A stretch of 64,000 nucleotides of DNA, taken from contig NZ_STGJ01000003.1 in the NCBI RefSeq assembly GCF_004919095.1, positions 186,001 through 250,000 of the forward strand, given 5' to 3'. Within the stretch, counting starts at the first letter, position 1. Every line of letters begins with the position of its first letter. This DNA comes from Crenobacter intestini. Its GTDB lineage: Bacteria > Pseudomonadota > Gammaproteobacteria > Burkholderiales > Chromobacteriaceae. A model generated the notes under the pieces. That model did no database searches. It had not been told where the DNA came from and saw only the letters and a program-made list of their open reading frames with translations. Shown here one piece after another: positions 1 to 9,235 of this stretch. The position numbers and the translations under genes were made by a program.

Positions 1-77
1 CGCCGCCTGAGGGCGTGGCGGTCGCGGATCAGGCAGTCGGACAGGGCTTTTTTCAGGGCGGCGACGTTCAGGGACAT
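1..77 (-). CDS. 5' fragment of a gene, possibly helicase HrpA
   Basis: Only the first 25 codons are inside the window; the gene runs off the left edge. It starts at the ATG at 77 and reads MSLNVAALKKALSDCLIRDR followed by a basic HALRR stretch. A short helix ending in an Asp-Arg-His plus Arg cluster resembles the start of HrpA-type DEAH-box RNA helicases. That comparison is from memory of the family and the fragment is too short to prove it. It is divergent from nothing in the window: the next gene is also on the minus strand and lies upstream of it. Confidence 0.35.
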   Translation of the reverse strand, partial: MSLNVAALKKALSDCLIRDRHALRR

Positions 78-145
78 GGTGCGGGAGCGGCAGGCGACAG
101 ACAAGGCGCGGATTATACCCGCCAAGGCGCCGCCCCGCCCGGTCG

Positions 146-1273
146 CTACATCAGTTCGGTCAGCGCGGCGGTGTTCAGGCCCGCGAGCGGGTAGGTCGGG
201 TAGTCGGGGAAGGTGACGCGGTAGCCCGCGCCGTCCGAGGTGAGGCTTGCGTGGGCGCCCAGCGGGAAGGTCGCCTTGTTGCTGGTGTGGCCGAACGGAA
301 AGCCGGTCAGCACCGGCACGCCGGTGACGCGACCCACATGCGACGCGACGGTCGCGAGCGTGTACGAGCTGTCGTAGTAGTCGCGGATGTTCGTCTGGTC
401 GAAGTCGCCGAACACGATCGCCTTTTGGCGGCTTAAAACGCCTGCGAGGTTGAGCTGTTGCAGCATGCGCTCGACGCGGTAGGGTTGCTCGCCGACGTCT
501 TCGATGAACAGGATGCCGCCGTCGATCTTCGGCAGGTAGGGCGTGCCCGCCAGGTGGGCGAGCACGGTCAGGTTGCCGCCCCACAGTACCCCCTCGGCCT
601 TCAGCGTCGGCGAGAAGGGCGCCTCGACGCGTATCGCCAGCGGGCGGGCGGTGGTGGTGCTGACGAAGTCGCTCATGGTCAGCACGCTGGGTGCCTCGGC
701 GCCGAAGTCGCTGTAGAGCATCGGCCCCGCGAAGCTTACCACGCCGCCCTGGCTGAGCAGGCCCATCTGGATCGCGGTGAAGTCGCTGAAGCCCATCACT
801 AGCGTACCGGCCTCCTTCAAGAGCGGGCACAGCCGCTGCCAGTTGATCCACGGCAGGAGGCGCATCGCGCCGTAGCCGCCGCGCGCGGCGAGGATGAATT
901 TCGGCACGTCGCCCGCGCGGATGTCGTTGAAGTCGGCCGCGCGTTCGGCGTCCGTCCCGGCAAAGCGCTGGTAGCGCCGCGCCAAGCACTGGGTGTTGGA
1001 GAGCTGGTAGCCGGCACGGGCGAGGCGCAGCACGCCGCGCTCGGCGCGTGCGGCGCTGGGCATCAGCCCGGACGGCGCGACCACGCGCAGCGTCGGGCCG
1101 GCTGCGGTGAAGGCGGGCAGGTTGGGCAGGGTTGGTGTCGGGGTCGGAGTCTGGGCGGTCATCGTCTTGACGGGCGATCGGCAGCCGGCGAGCAGGGCCA
1201 GCGCGCCGGCGGCGGCCAGGGCCTCAAGCAGGGTGCGACGCACGGGGTCGGGCTGGGTGTGCATGGCGGTCAT
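146..1273 (-). CDS. LD-carboxypeptidase (peptidase family S66), lipoprotein
   Basis: The 375-residue protein belongs to the S66 serine peptidases (LdcA/MccF), which cut the L,D bond of muropeptide tetrapeptides during murein recycling. The nucleophile motif GFSDFTA places Ser at about residue 163. A later Glu (IEDVGEQPYR) and His (FPFGHTSN) supply the expected Ser-Glu-His triad. Unlike cytosolic E. coli LdcA, it begins with RRTLLEALAAAGALALLAGC, a hydrophobic signal with lipobox LAGC (Cys31), so a periplasmic lipoprotein is expected. The twin Arg raises the possibility of Tat export. A Thr/Pro linker (about residues 39-52) follows. The start could instead be the ATG three codons downstream; neither has a strong ribosome site. 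Confidence 0.85.
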   Translation of the reverse strand: MTAMHTQPDPVRRTLLEALAAAGALALLAGCRSPVKTMTAQTPTPTPTLPNLPAFTAAGPTLRVVAPSGLMPSAARAERGVLRLARAGYQLSNTQCLARRYQRFAGTDAERAADFNDIRAGDVPKFILAARGGYGAMRLLPWINWQRLCPLLKEAGTLVMGFSDFTAIQMGLLSQGGVVSFAGPMLYSDFGAEAPSVLTMSDFVSTTTARPLAIRVEAPFSPTLKAEGVLWGGNLTVLAHLAGTPYLPKIDGGILFIEDVGEQPYRVERMLQQLNLAGVLSRQKAIVFGDFDQTNIRDYYDSSYTLATVASHVGRVTGVPVLTGFPFGHTSNKATFPLGAHASLTSDGAGYRVTFPDYPTYPLAGLNTAALTELM

Positions 1274-1346
1274 GGGTCAGGTCGCAATGATAACAGTCTA
1301 GGTCGCCGCCGCCCGCCTACTTGTTATTCCCGAAGTGTCTATTGAT

Positions 1347-1377
1347 TGAATAATGCCCGGCCATATGGATATATCCA
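1347..1377 (+). promoter_or_regulatory. Candidate cysDN promoter with 12-bp palindrome
   Basis: The cysD leader holds a perfect palindrome TGGATATATCCA (1366-1377). Just upstream is TTGAAT-like sequence, with TATATC about 18 bases further on, which could serve as -35 and -10. The palindrome overlaps the presumed -10 and could be an operator. CysB would be the expected regulator of these genes, but its sites are poorly conserved and I cannot assign this one. Confidence 0.3.
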
Positions 1378-1460
1378 GACGGTTTTGCGCGGGCCGACCC
1401 ACTTGGGTAGATTGCCCGTCATGACAGGATAATAGCCGGCGCGGCCGGCCGGGAGCACCG

Positions 1461-2387
1461 ATGACGCTTAGCGAACACAGACTGACCCACCTCAAGCAGC
1501 TGGAGGCGGAGTCCATCCATATCATCCGCGAAGTGGTGGCCGAATTCGACAAGCCGGTGATGCTCTACTCGATCGGCAAGGATTCCGCCGTGATGCTGCA
1601 CCTGGCGCGCAAGGCGTTCTGGCCGGGCAAGCCGCCGTTCCCGCTCTTGCACGTCGACACCACCTGGAAGTTTGGCGACATGATCGCGCACCGCGACCGC
1701 GTCGCCCGCGAGATGGGGCTGGAATTGATCGTGCACACCAACGAGCAGGGCGTGCGCGACAACGTCAACCCGTTCACCGTCGGCTCGGCACGGCATACCG
1801 ACGTGATGAAGACCGAGGCGCTCAAGCAGGCGCTCTCCCAGTACGGTTTCGACGCCGCCTTCGGCGGTGCGCGCCGCGACGAGGAGAAGAGCCGCGCCAA
1901 GGAGCGGGTATTCTCCTTCCGCGACAGCCACCACCGCTGGGACCCGAAGAACCAGCGCCCCGAGCTGTGGAACCTCTACAACGCCCGCGTGAACCGTGGC
2001 GAGAGCATCCGCGTGTTCCCGCTGTCGAACTGGACCGAGCTCGACATCTGGCAATACATCTGGCTGGAGAAGATCGACATCGTCCCGCTGTATTTCGCGG
2101 CCGAGCGCGAGGTGATCGAACGCGACGGCGCGCTGATCATGATCGACGACGCGCGCATCCTCGACTACCTGAGCGACGAGGAGAAGGCGCGCATCCATAA
2201 GCGCAAGGTGCGCTTCCGTACGCTCGGCTGCTACCCGCTCACCGGCGCGGTCGAGAGCGAGGCCGACACCCTGACCGACGTGATCCGCGAGATGCTGCTC
2301 ACGCGCACCTCGGAGCGCCAGGGCAGGGTGATCGACCACGACCAGAGCGCGTCGATGGAAAAGAAGAAGATCGAAGGCTATTTCTGA
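1461..2387 (+). CDS. cysD: Sulfate adenylyltransferase subunit 2
   Basis: CysD is the ATP sulfurylase catalytic subunit that forms adenosine 5'-phosphosulfate from ATP and sulfate in assimilatory sulfate reduction. The 308-residue length is typical. The PP-loop reads [18 protein letters not shown] (about residues 34-51). The conserved [16 protein letters not shown] segment and the C-terminal [11 protein letters not shown] are standard for the family. A GGGAG ribosome site sits 5 bases before the ATG. It is followed 34 bases later by cysN, and the two products form the CysDN heterodimer. Confidence 0.96.
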   Translation: MTLSEHRLTHLKQLEAESIHIIREVVAEFDKPVMLYSIGKDSAVMLHLARKAFWPGKPPFPLLHVDTTWKFGDMIAHRDRVAREMGLELIVHTNEQGVRDNVNPFTVGSARHTDVMKTEALKQALSQYGFDAAFGGARRDEEKSRAKERVFSFRDSHHRWDPKNQRPELWNLYNARVNRGESIRVFPLSNWTELDIWQYIWLEKIDIVPLYFAAEREVIERDGALIMIDDARILDYLSDEEKARIHKRKVRFRTLGCYPLTGAVESEADTLTDVIREMLLTRTSERQGRVIDHDQSASMEKKKIEGYF

Positions 2388-2421
2388 GCGGCCGCGTCCG
2401 CAGCACAACGAGGAACACCCC

Positions 2422-3852
2422 ATGTCGCACCAATCGGAACTGATCGCCCAGGATATCCACGCCTACCTCGCCGAGCACGAGCACAAGGACCTGCTGCGCT
2501 TCATCACCTGCGGCAACGTCGACGACGGCAAGAGCACGCTGATCGGCCGCCTCTTGCACGACTCCAAGCTGATCTTCGAGGACCAGCTGGCCGCGATCGA
2601 GCGCGACTCGAAGAAGTTCAACACCACCGACGGCGACATTGATCTTGCCTTGCTGGTCGATGGCTTGGCCGCCGAGCGCGAGCAGGGCATCACCATCGAC
2701 GTCGCGTACCGCTACTTCAGCACCGACAAGCGCAAGTTCATCATCGCCGACTGCCCGGGGCACGAGCAGTACACGCGCAATATGGCGACCGGCGCGTCGA
2801 CCTGCAACCTCGCGGTGATTCTGATCGACGCGCGCTACGGCGTGAAGACGCAAACCCGCCGCCACAGCCATATCGTCAGCCTGTTGGGCGTGCGCCACCT
2901 GATCGTCGCCGTCAACAAGATGGACCTGGTTGGCTTTGACGAGGCGGTGTTCGAGCGCATCCGCGCCGACTACCTGGCCTTCGCTGGCGAACTGGGGCTT
3001 GCCGACATCCGCTTCGTGCCGATCTCGGCGCTGCGTGGCGACAACGTAGTCGAGCCGAGCGCGCACACGCCGTGGTACGACGGCCCGACGCTGATGTCGC
3101 TGTTGGAATCGGTCGAGGTCGGCCACGACACGGCGCTCTCGGCGTTCCGCCTGCCGGTGCAGTACGTGAACCGGCCCAACCTCGACTTTCGCGGCTTTGC
3201 CGGCACCATCGCCGCAGGCAGTGTCGCCGTCGGCGACACCGTACGCGTGCTGCCGGCCGGCACCGAGAGCCGGGTGAAGGCTATCGTCGCGTTCGAGGCG
3301 GCGCTGCCGGCGGCTTTCGCGCAGCAGGCGGTCACCCTGCAACTGGAAGACGAAATCGACGTCTCGCGCGGCGACATGCTGGTGAAGGCGGTCGAAGCCC
3401 AGCCGTGGGCCGTGCAGGCGCTCGCCGCGGACCTGGTGTGGCTGGACACCCGCGCACTGGAAGTCGGCCGCGAATACCGCGTGAAATTCGCCGGCAAGAC
3501 GGTGGCCGGCCGCGTCAGCGCGATCCGCCACCGCGTCGACGTCAACACCCGCGAAAAGGTGGCGGCCGACACCCTGCAGCTGAACGAGATCGCCGAAGTG
3601 GAACTGCTGCTTAACGCGCCGGTGGTGGTCGACGCGTACGCCGCGTGCCGCGGCACCGGCAGCTTCATCCTGATCGACCGCGCGAGCAACGCGACCGCCG
3701 CCGCCGGCATGGTGCGCGAGCCGCTCGCGGACGCGGCCGGCGCAGCGGGCGACGAACTCGCCCACTACCGCGCGTTCGAGGTCGAGCTCAACGCGCTGGT
3801 GCGCCGCTACTTCCCGCACTGGGAGGCGAAGGACATCGCCCGGCTGCGCTAA
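2422..3852 (+). CDS. cysN: Sulfate adenylyltransferase subunit 1 (GTPase)
   Basis: CysN is the regulatory GTPase partner of CysD; GTP hydrolysis drives APS formation. It is an EF-Tu-like protein with P-loop GNVDDGKST (residues 31-39), switch motif DCPGHEQY and base-recognition motif NKMD. At 476 residues it is the stand-alone CysN: there is no C-terminal APS kinase (CysC) domain and no cysC in the window, so APS kinase or direct APS reduction must be encoded elsewhere. Ribosome site GAGGAAC precedes the ATG. A strong terminator follows the stop by about 20 bases, making cysDN a complete two-gene unit. Confidence 0.95.
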   Translation: MSHQSELIAQDIHAYLAEHEHKDLLRFITCGNVDDGKSTLIGRLLHDSKLIFEDQLAAIERDSKKFNTTDGDIDLALLVDGLAAEREQGITIDVAYRYFSTDKRKFIIADCPGHEQYTRNMATGASTCNLAVILIDARYGVKTQTRRHSHIVSLLGVRHLIVAVNKMDLVGFDEAVFERIRADYLAFAGELGLADIRFVPISALRGDNVVEPSAHTPWYDGPTLMSLLESVEVGHDTALSAFRLPVQYVNRPNLDFRGFAGTIAAGSVAVGDTVRVLPAGTESRVKAIVAFEAALPAAFAQQAVTLQLEDEIDVSRGDMLVKAVEAQPWAVQALAADLVWLDTRALEVGREYRVKFAGKTVAGRVSAIRHRVDVNTREKVAADTLQLNEIAEVELLLNAPVVVDAYAACRGTGSFILIDRASNATAAAGMVREPLADAAGAAGDELAHYRAFEVELNALVRRYFPHWEAKDIARLR

Positions 3853-3873
3853 GCTTTTCACCCACCTCCCGAA

Positions 3874-3916
3874 CCGCCCGCAGGCCGTACCGAGCCTGCG
3901 GGCGGTTTGCTTTTTC
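3874..3916 (+). terminator. Intrinsic terminator of cysDN
   Basis: A perfect 12-bp stem (3874-3885 with 3894-3905, arm CCGCCCGCAGGC) and an 8-base loop are followed by TTTGCTTTTT. It separates cysDN from the EPS locus. Confidence 0.9.
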
Positions 3917-4011
3917 ACGTCTCGGAACCATTTATCCGTAAGGCTTTCGTCTTGCCCTATCGCTACCTGCCGCTGCCCTGATAAGCACATGTTTTGAATG
4001 TGCGTATTGGT

Positions 4012-4040
4012 TTGACACGTGTTTTTTGCCTGCCTATGAA
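4012..4040 (+). promoter_or_regulatory. Sigma70-like promoter of the EPS locus
   Basis: TTGACA (4012-4017), a 17-base spacer and TATGAA (4035-4040) give a strong -35 and a fair -10. The predicted transcript start near 4047 lies upstream of the ATG at 4084 and downstream of an alternative in-frame ATG at 3994. This supports 4084 as the translation start of the first EPS gene. Confidence 0.6.
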
Positions 4041-4083
4041 ACATGCATGCAGCAAGTGCAACCGTCTAACCCAGCGAGGCGTC

Positions 4084-5505
4084 ATGGACAAGCAATCCTT
4101 CTTCTCGCAGCAGCCGCACCCAGCCCAGCAGCTGTCCCCGCTGCTGAGGCCGGCAAGGCGTGCCGGCGTCGCCGCGTCGGTGTCGGCGCTGACCGACCCG
4201 GCCGCCTTCGCGCTCGGCATGCTGTGCGCTGCGCTGCTGGTGCAGGGGCGCGTGGGCCTGCCGGCCGTCTTGCTCGCCGCGCTGGTGTTCGCGTGCAACC
4301 TGCCCGGGCGCAGCCGTCTGGAAGACAGCCTGCCCGCGCTGTTCTCGGCGATCATCTGGCGCTGGCTCCTGAATGTCGCCGCGCTGGCCGCGCTGGTGCG
4401 GCTGTTCGGCGTGGCCGGGGTATTCGGTCACCCGCACCTTGAGCTTGCCCTCGCGCTGCCGCCCCTGTTTGCCGTGCTCGGCCAGCTGCTACTGCGTCTG
4501 GTGCTGCCGCCGCTGCGCGCGCGCTTCGCCCAAGAGGCGATCTTCATCGGGCTTACCGCGCATGGTGAAGTGCTCGCGCGCTACCTTGCGTGCAGCCCGA
4601 GCGCGGCTTGCCGGGTGCTCGGTTTCTTCGACGACCGCCCGAGCGAGCGCACCGCCCACTCCGGCCTGCCCAGGCTGGGCAAGATGGCGGAAGTCGCCCA
4701 GTACGTGCGCGAACACCATGTCGGCCACATCTACATCACGCTGGCGATGTCGAGCCAGCCGCGCATCCTGCAACTGCTGGACGCGCTGCGCGACACCACC
4801 GCCTCCATCCACTTCGTCCCCGACGTGTTCGTCACCGACCTGATCCAGGGCCGCATCGAGACGGTTGGCGGCATGCCGGTGATCGCGGTGTGCGACTCGC
4901 CCTTCGTCGGCTGGAACGCGCTCTTGAAGCGCGGCAGCGACCTCGTGCTCGCTTCGCTGATCCTCGTGCTGATCTCGGTGCCGATGCTGCTGATCGCGCT
5001 GGGTGTGAAGCTCACCTCGCCGGGGCCGGTGGTGTTCCGCCAGCGCCGCTACGGCCTCGATGGCCACGAGATCGTCGTTTACAAGTTCCGCTCGATGACG
5101 GTGTGCGAGGACGGCGGCCAGATCCGGCAGGCCAGCCGTAACGACCAGCGTGTCACGCGGTTTGGCGCCTTTCTGCGCCGCACCTCGCTCGACGAGTTGC
5201 CGCAGTTCATCAACGTGCTGCAGGGGCGGATGAGCATCGTCGGCCCGCGCCCGCACGCCATCGCGCACAACGAGGCGTACCGCAAGCTGATCAAGGGCTA
5301 CATGGTGCGGCACAAGGTGCGCCCCGGCATCACCGGGCTTGCCCAGGTTTCCGGTTGCCGCGGCGAGACCGACACGCTGGACAAGATGCGCCGGCGCATC
5401 GATTACGACCTCGACTACCTGCGCCATTGGTCGCTGTTGCTCGACATCAAGATCATCCTGCGCACCGTCTTGACGGTGGTGGGTGGCGACAAGCAGGCGT
5501 ACTAG
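4084..5505 (+). CDS. Undecaprenyl-phosphate sugar phosphotransferase (EPS priming enzyme)
   Basis: This WcaJ/EpsB-type polyisoprenyl-phosphate hexose-1-phosphate transferase moves a sugar-1-phosphate onto undecaprenyl phosphate and so starts each EPS repeat unit at the inner membrane. The N-terminal half has several hydrophobic helices and a CoA-binding-like middle (FIGLTAHGEVLARYLA region). A further membrane segment (VLASLILVLISVPMLLIALG) then leads into the catalytic bacterial sugar transferase domain, with [28 protein letters not shown] and SIVGPRPHA. The start at 4084 is chosen for its AGCGAGG ribosome site and the promoter just upstream, giving 473 residues. It is first in the EPS locus. 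Confidence 0.9.
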   Translation: MDKQSFFSQQPHPAQQLSPLLRPARRAGVAASVSALTDPAAFALGMLCAALLVQGRVGLPAVLLAALVFACNLPGRSRLEDSLPALFSAIIWRWLLNVAALAALVRLFGVAGVFGHPHLELALALPPLFAVLGQLLLRLVLPPLRARFAQEAIFIGLTAHGEVLARYLACSPSAACRVLGFFDDRPSERTAHSGLPRLGKMAEVAQYVREHHVGHIYITLAMSSQPRILQLLDALRDTTASIHFVPDVFVTDLIQGRIETVGGMPVIAVCDSPFVGWNALLKRGSDLVLASLILVLISVPMLLIALGVKLTSPGPVVFRQRRYGLDGHEIVVYKFRSMTVCEDGGQIRQASRNDQRVTRFGAFLRRTSLDELPQFINVLQGRMSIVGPRPHAIAHNEAYRKLIKGYMVRHKVRPGITGLAQVSGCRGETDTLDKMRRRIDYDLDYLRHWSLLLDIKIILRTVLTVVGGDKQAY

Positions 5506-5594
5506 GCGCGCGGGCAGAACCCGCCATACACAATCCGGGCCTCAACCGTCGTATCGACTTTGAACAGGCCTCAGACCAGCGAGAGGGGGAAAAC

Positions 5595-6830
5595 ATGCAC
5601 ACCAACTGCCGTTTCTGCGGACATTCCGCACACCATGTGGTCGCCGACCTGGGCATGCAGCCCCTGTCGAACGCGCTGCGCGCCGAGAAGCAGTCCAACG
5701 ATATGGAACGTTTCTATCCGCTGGGCGCGCTGGTATGCGAGCACTGCCTGTTGGTGCAGGCGCCGGGCAGCGAGGAGGCGAGCGAGATCTTCTCCGAGCA
5801 TTACCCGTATTTCTCCTCTTGCTCGGACACCTGGCTTGCCCACGCCCGCGACTACGCGCGCGAGGTAACCGGGCGTTTCGGCCTGAACGGCGACAGCCTG
5901 GTCGTCGAGATCGCCTGCAACGACGGTTACTTGCTGCGCTGGTTCCTTGCAGCCGGCATTCCGGTGCTCGGCGTCGAGCCGACGCTGGATACCGCCCAGG
6001 CTGCGCGCGCGCTCGGCATCCCGGTCAACGTCGAGTTCTTCGGCCGCGCGTACGCCACGCGGCTGCGCGAACAGGGCTTCGCCGCCGACCTGATGCCGGC
6101 CAACAACGTGGTCGCCCACGTGCCCGACATCAATGATTTTGTCGGCGGTTTCGCCATCCTGCTGAAAGAAAACGGCGTCGCGACCTTCGAGTTCCACCAC
6201 GCGCTCAACCTGCTCGAGAAGCTGCAGTTCGACACCATCTACCACGAGCATTTCTATTACCACTCGCTGACGACCTTCAAGCAGATCCTCGAAGCGAACG
6301 GCCTTGCGCTCTTCGACGTCGAGGAGTTGCCGACCCACGGCGGCTCGCTCCGCGTCTACGCGCAGCGCGCCGACACCGGCCGTCACGCGCTCAGCCCGCG
6401 CGTAGCCGCGCTGCTGGCCAAGGAGCGCGAGGCGGGGCTGGACCAGCTTGCGACCTATCTCGACTTCAACGAGCGGGTAGTCGCGCGCAAGCAGGAGATC
6501 CTGCAATTCCTGATCGACGCCAAGCGCGCGGGCAAGCGCATCGCCGCGGTCGGCGCGCCGGCCAAGGGCAACACCCTGCTCAATTACTTGGGGGTGCGTG
6601 GCGACACGGTGCGCTACACGGTCGACCATACGCCGGCCAAGCAGGGCATGTATCTGCCCGGCTCGCACATCCCGGTCAAGTCGCCCGAGCAGGTGTTCAT
6701 CGACCGGCCTGACTACCTGATCCTGTTGCCGTGGAACTGGCGCGACGAGCTGATGCAGAAATTTGCCGGCATCCGCGAGTGGGGCGGGCGCTTCGTGGTG
6801 TTCTGCCCCGAGATCGAGGTGATCGAATGA
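5595..6830 (+). CDS. SAM-dependent sugar C-methyltransferase family protein
   Basis: This 411-residue protein has the three-part layout of NDP-sugar C-methyltransferases (TylC3/NovU type). It starts with a putative zinc domain: CRFCG at residues 5-9 and CEHC about 45 residues on. The central SAM-binding fold has VEIACNDGYLLRW as motif I. The C-terminal domain carries the marker VGAPAKGNTLLNYLG. The likely role is methylation or related modification of a nucleotide-activated EPS sugar; the substrate is unknown. GAGAGGGGGA lies ideally before the ATG at 5595; longer in-frame starts lie inside the previous gene. Its stop overlaps the next start (ATGA). Confidence 0.85.
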   Translation: MHTNCRFCGHSAHHVVADLGMQPLSNALRAEKQSNDMERFYPLGALVCEHCLLVQAPGSEEASEIFSEHYPYFSSCSDTWLAHARDYAREVTGRFGLNGDSLVVEIACNDGYLLRWFLAAGIPVLGVEPTLDTAQAARALGIPVNVEFFGRAYATRLREQGFAADLMPANNVVAHVPDINDFVGGFAILLKENGVATFEFHHALNLLEKLQFDTIYHEHFYYHSLTTFKQILEANGLALFDVEELPTHGGSLRVYAQRADTGRHALSPRVAALLAKEREAGLDQLATYLDFNERVVARKQEILQFLIDAKRAGKRIAAVGAPAKGNTLLNYLGVRGDTVRYTVDHTPAKQGMYLPGSHIPVKSPEQVFIDRPDYLILLPWNWRDELMQKFAGIREWGGRFVVFCPEIEVIE

Positions 6831-8017
6831 GCGTCGGGCCTTGGCATGGCGGGCAGGGCGGCAGGGTTGCCCGCGTCGGCCTGGTCGGCACCGGGCCGAT
6901 GGCGGCCAGCTTCGCGCGTATGCTCTCCAAACATTGCCCGGACCTTGCGTTGTCCGGCGTGCTCACCCGGCGCCCGCTGGGCAGCGTGACGGGCTTCGCG
7001 CCTGCTTTGCTGACGGACTCGGCCGACGCGCTGATAGAGAGCGCCGACATCGTGGTGGAAATGACGGGCGATGTGCTGCACGGCACCGACGTCTGCGCGC
7101 GCGCGCTTGGCGCCGGCCGGCCGGTGGCGACGCTCAACGCCGAGTTGCACGTCACCACCGGCTCGTATCTCGCCACATTGGGCGCGTTCAGCGAAGCCGA
7201 GGGCGACCAGCCCGGCTCGCTCGCCGCGCTGGCCGAGGACGCGCGCGCGATGGGTTTTTCGCCCTTGGTGTACGGCAATATGAAGGGCTTTCTCGACTTG
7301 AACCCCTCGCCGGAGAACATGGCGTACTGGGCTGCGCGTCAGGGCATCAGCGTGCCCAACGCGACCGGCGCGACCGACGGCAGCAAGGTGCAGGTCGAGC
7401 AGGTGCTGGTCGGCAACGGCCTGGGCGCGGGCATCGCGTGCGCGGGGCTGGCCGGTCCAGCGGCCAAGAGCCTGGCCGTTGGCGCGGCCAGCCTGGCGGA
7501 GCTTGCCCGTGCGCGCGGCGGGGTGCTGTCCGACTACGTGCTCGCCGACGGCTGGGCGCCGACCGGCGTGTTCGTGGTCGCCCGCCACGACGAGGACCAG
7601 GCCGCCTTGCTCGAGTACTTCAAGCTGGGGCCGGGGCCGGACTACCTGCTGGTCAAGCCCTACCACCTCTGCTCGCTAGAGGTGGCCAAGACGGTGCGCC
7701 GCCTGCTCGCCGGCGGCCCGGTATTGCTCAACAACGGTACCCGGCCGCGCCTTGGGATGGCAGCCGTTGCCAAGCGCGATCTGCCGGCGGGTACCTGCCT
7801 TGACCGTGGCGCGGGCAGTTTCGAGGTGCGCGGCGTCGCCATCGAGCTGGCCACCCATCCGCGCCATGTGCCGCTGGGCTTGCTCGCCGGTGCGCGGCTC
7901 ACCCGCGCCGTCGAAGCGGGCGAGATGTTGATGCGGGGCGGGGTTGAGCTGGCCGACCACCCGGCGGTGGCGATCGGCCTGGCGCAGGCCGCGGGCGCAA
8001 CGGGAGGCTGGCCTTGA
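6827..8017 (+). CDS. NAD(P)-dependent oxidoreductase with C-terminal SAF domain
   Basis: The 396-residue protein has an N-terminal Rossmann fold with VARVGLVGTGPMAASFARML (about residues 13-32), an NAD(P)-binding signature. The C-terminal part (from about residue 300: AAVAKRDLPAGTCLDRGAGS, later TRAVEAGEMLMRGGVEL) looks like a SAF domain. The layout resembles homoserine-dehydrogenase-like SAF proteins found in surface polysaccharide loci. Its reaction is not established; oxidation or reduction of a sugar or a carboxylic side group is the plausible job. The ATG at 6827 overlaps the previous stop by ATGA, so translation is probably coupled. Confidence 0.7.
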   Translation: MSVGPWHGGQGGRVARVGLVGTGPMAASFARMLSKHCPDLALSGVLTRRPLGSVTGFAPALLTDSADALIESADIVVEMTGDVLHGTDVCARALGAGRPVATLNAELHVTTGSYLATLGAFSEAEGDQPGSLAALAEDARAMGFSPLVYGNMKGFLDLNPSPENMAYWAARQGISVPNATGATDGSKVQVEQVLVGNGLGAGIACAGLAGPAAKSLAVGAASLAELARARGGVLSDYVLADGWAPTGVFVVARHDEDQAALLEYFKLGPGPDYLLVKPYHLCSLEVAKTVRRLLAGGPVLLNNGTRPRLGMAAVAKRDLPAGTCLDRGAGSFEVRGVAIELATHPRHVPLGLLAGARLTRAVEAGEMLMRGGVELADHPAVAIGLAQAAGATGGWP

Positions 8018-8979
8018 TCAGCTATGTGATCGTCGCCTACCATCAGCCGGCCTTCCTCAGCCGGCTGGTCGACGCGCTGCGCGCGCCCGACGTGTTTTTC
8101 TACATACATATCGACGCGCGCGTCGACCTTGCCCCGTTCGAGGCGTGTCTGCCGCCCGCCGCCGACGTGCATTACGTCCAGACGCGCTACGGCTGCCACT
8201 GGGGGGGCTACGGCCTGGTCGAGGCCTTCCTGGCCGGCGCGCGGGCCGCGCTCGCCGACGCCTGCGAAGGCTACATCGTTACCATGTGCGGCAGCAGCTA
8301 CCCCTTGCAGCCGCCGCAGGCGATCCGCCATTTCCTCGAGGCGTCACCCGGTACCTGTTATCTGAGCTGGTTCGGGGAGAGGTTTCACCGCCACCACCTC
8401 TCTTGGCGCCTCAGCCGTCGCCTCTTGCCGCTGCAGAGTCCGCCCCGCAAGGGGATGGACGTATTGCTGCTGCCTACGTTCAACCCGCGAAAGATTTTTG
8501 CTTCGTTCGAGACCTTTCGCCTATGGCTTTGTAACCTCGATGCCTATTTTGTCCGCCGCAAGGTGCCGCCGTGCGTCGGCAAGATCAGCGGCGGCGAGGG
8601 GTGGACCATCTTCCCGGCCGACTACTGGCGGCGCATCTTTGCCTGGCTCGCCGAAAACCCGGAATTCGAGGCTTTCTTCCGTAAGGTGTTGATCAGTGGC
8701 GAGCTCTTCTTCACGACCTTGCATGGCGCGCTCCCTGCGCCGCACCGTCCGCTGCCCTGGTACCTCGACTGGGAGTGCGGACACGACGGCTCGCCGGCCG
8801 TGCTGACCGCCGACGATGACTTCGAACGGTTTTCCGCCTCGGGCGCGCTGTTCGCGCGCAAGTTCGACGCGGTGAAAAGCGCGCGGCTGCTCGACCGGAT
8901 AGACAGCGAACTGCTTGGGCGTCCGGCGAGCGACCCGGGCAGCCATCGGTTGCCGGTGGCAGAGGAAGCCGGGCATTGA
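8014..8979 (+). CDS. GT14 (core-2/I-branching type) glycosyltransferase
   Basis: The 321-residue protein starts ISYVIVAYHQPAFLSRLVDA and contains FYIHIDARVDL, CHWGGYGLVEA, TMCGSSYPLQP and a later GGEGWTIFP. This is the pattern of the core-2/I-branching beta-1,6-N-acetylglucosaminyltransferase family (GT14), which is common in bacterial EPS loci. It probably adds a beta-linked sugar to the lipid-linked repeat unit on the cytoplasmic face. The start codon is TTG (8014), overlapping the preceding TGA, with GGGAGG upstream. No ATG fits near the conserved N terminus. Confidence 0.85.
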   Translation: MISYVIVAYHQPAFLSRLVDALRAPDVFFYIHIDARVDLAPFEACLPPAADVHYVQTRYGCHWGGYGLVEAFLAGARAALADACEGYIVTMCGSSYPLQPPQAIRHFLEASPGTCYLSWFGERFHRHHLSWRLSRRLLPLQSPPRKGMDVLLLPTFNPRKIFASFETFRLWLCNLDAYFVRRKVPPCVGKISGGEGWTIFPADYWRRIFAWLAENPEFEAFFRKVLISGELFFTTLHGALPAPHRPLPWYLDWECGHDGSPAVLTADDDFERFSASGALFARKFDAVKSARLLDRIDSELLGRPASDPGSHRLPVAEEAGH

Positions 8980-9146
8980 GGTGGTTTTTTGCCCCGTGCA
9001 CGGCAGTCATGCTCGTCGCCAGCGCCGCTGTGCCGGCCGGGGAGGCGTGTCCGCCGTTCATCTGCGAGAACGGGGTGGCGCCTGAAGATACTCGCGCCTT
9101 GTGTTGCGCGAGACGCTTGTCCCGCCGATTGACGCGCATGCAATGA
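8976..9146 (+). CDS. Small secreted cysteine-rich peptide (unrecognised)
   Basis: A 56-codon frame starts at TTG 8976, overlapping the stop of the GT14 gene (TTGA) exactly as the GT14 gene overlaps its own upstream neighbour. AGAGGAAG lies 7 bases before the TTG. The product starts RWFFAPCTAVMLVASAAVPA, a good signal peptide with a possible cleavage after AGEA. A short mature part follows with CPPFIC, later LCC and an Arg-rich tail (ARRLSRRLTR). I recognise no family. It sits between a glycosyltransferase and the epsL-xrtB block, so a role in EPS export or as an exported cargo is conceivable but unproven. It could also be a non-functional frame. Confidence 0.35.
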   Translation: MRWFFAPCTAVMLVASAAVPAGEACPPFICENGVAPEDTRALCCARRLSRRLTRMQ

Positions 9147-9235
9147 CAATTGCCAAGCCTGTTCTACGATTCATAAAAAAGAGCAATGTCATTGAGCGGG
9201 CCGCTATGCGTGCCCAGAGCAAGGGGGGATCCGGG

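Noticed and set aside
1419-2423. Long minus-strand open frame of 334 codons over cysD
   Set aside because: It is the antisense shadow of cysD; high GC keeps the frame open and the product is Val/Ala/Arg/His-rich without domain signatures.
2299-4044. 581-codon minus-strand frame over cysN
   Set aside because: Antisense of a clear cysN gene, and it runs through the cysDN terminator.
3994-4083. Start of the priming transferase at 3994
   Set aside because: The promoter -10 (4035-4040) lies inside this extension, and the ATG at 4084 has a better ribosome site.
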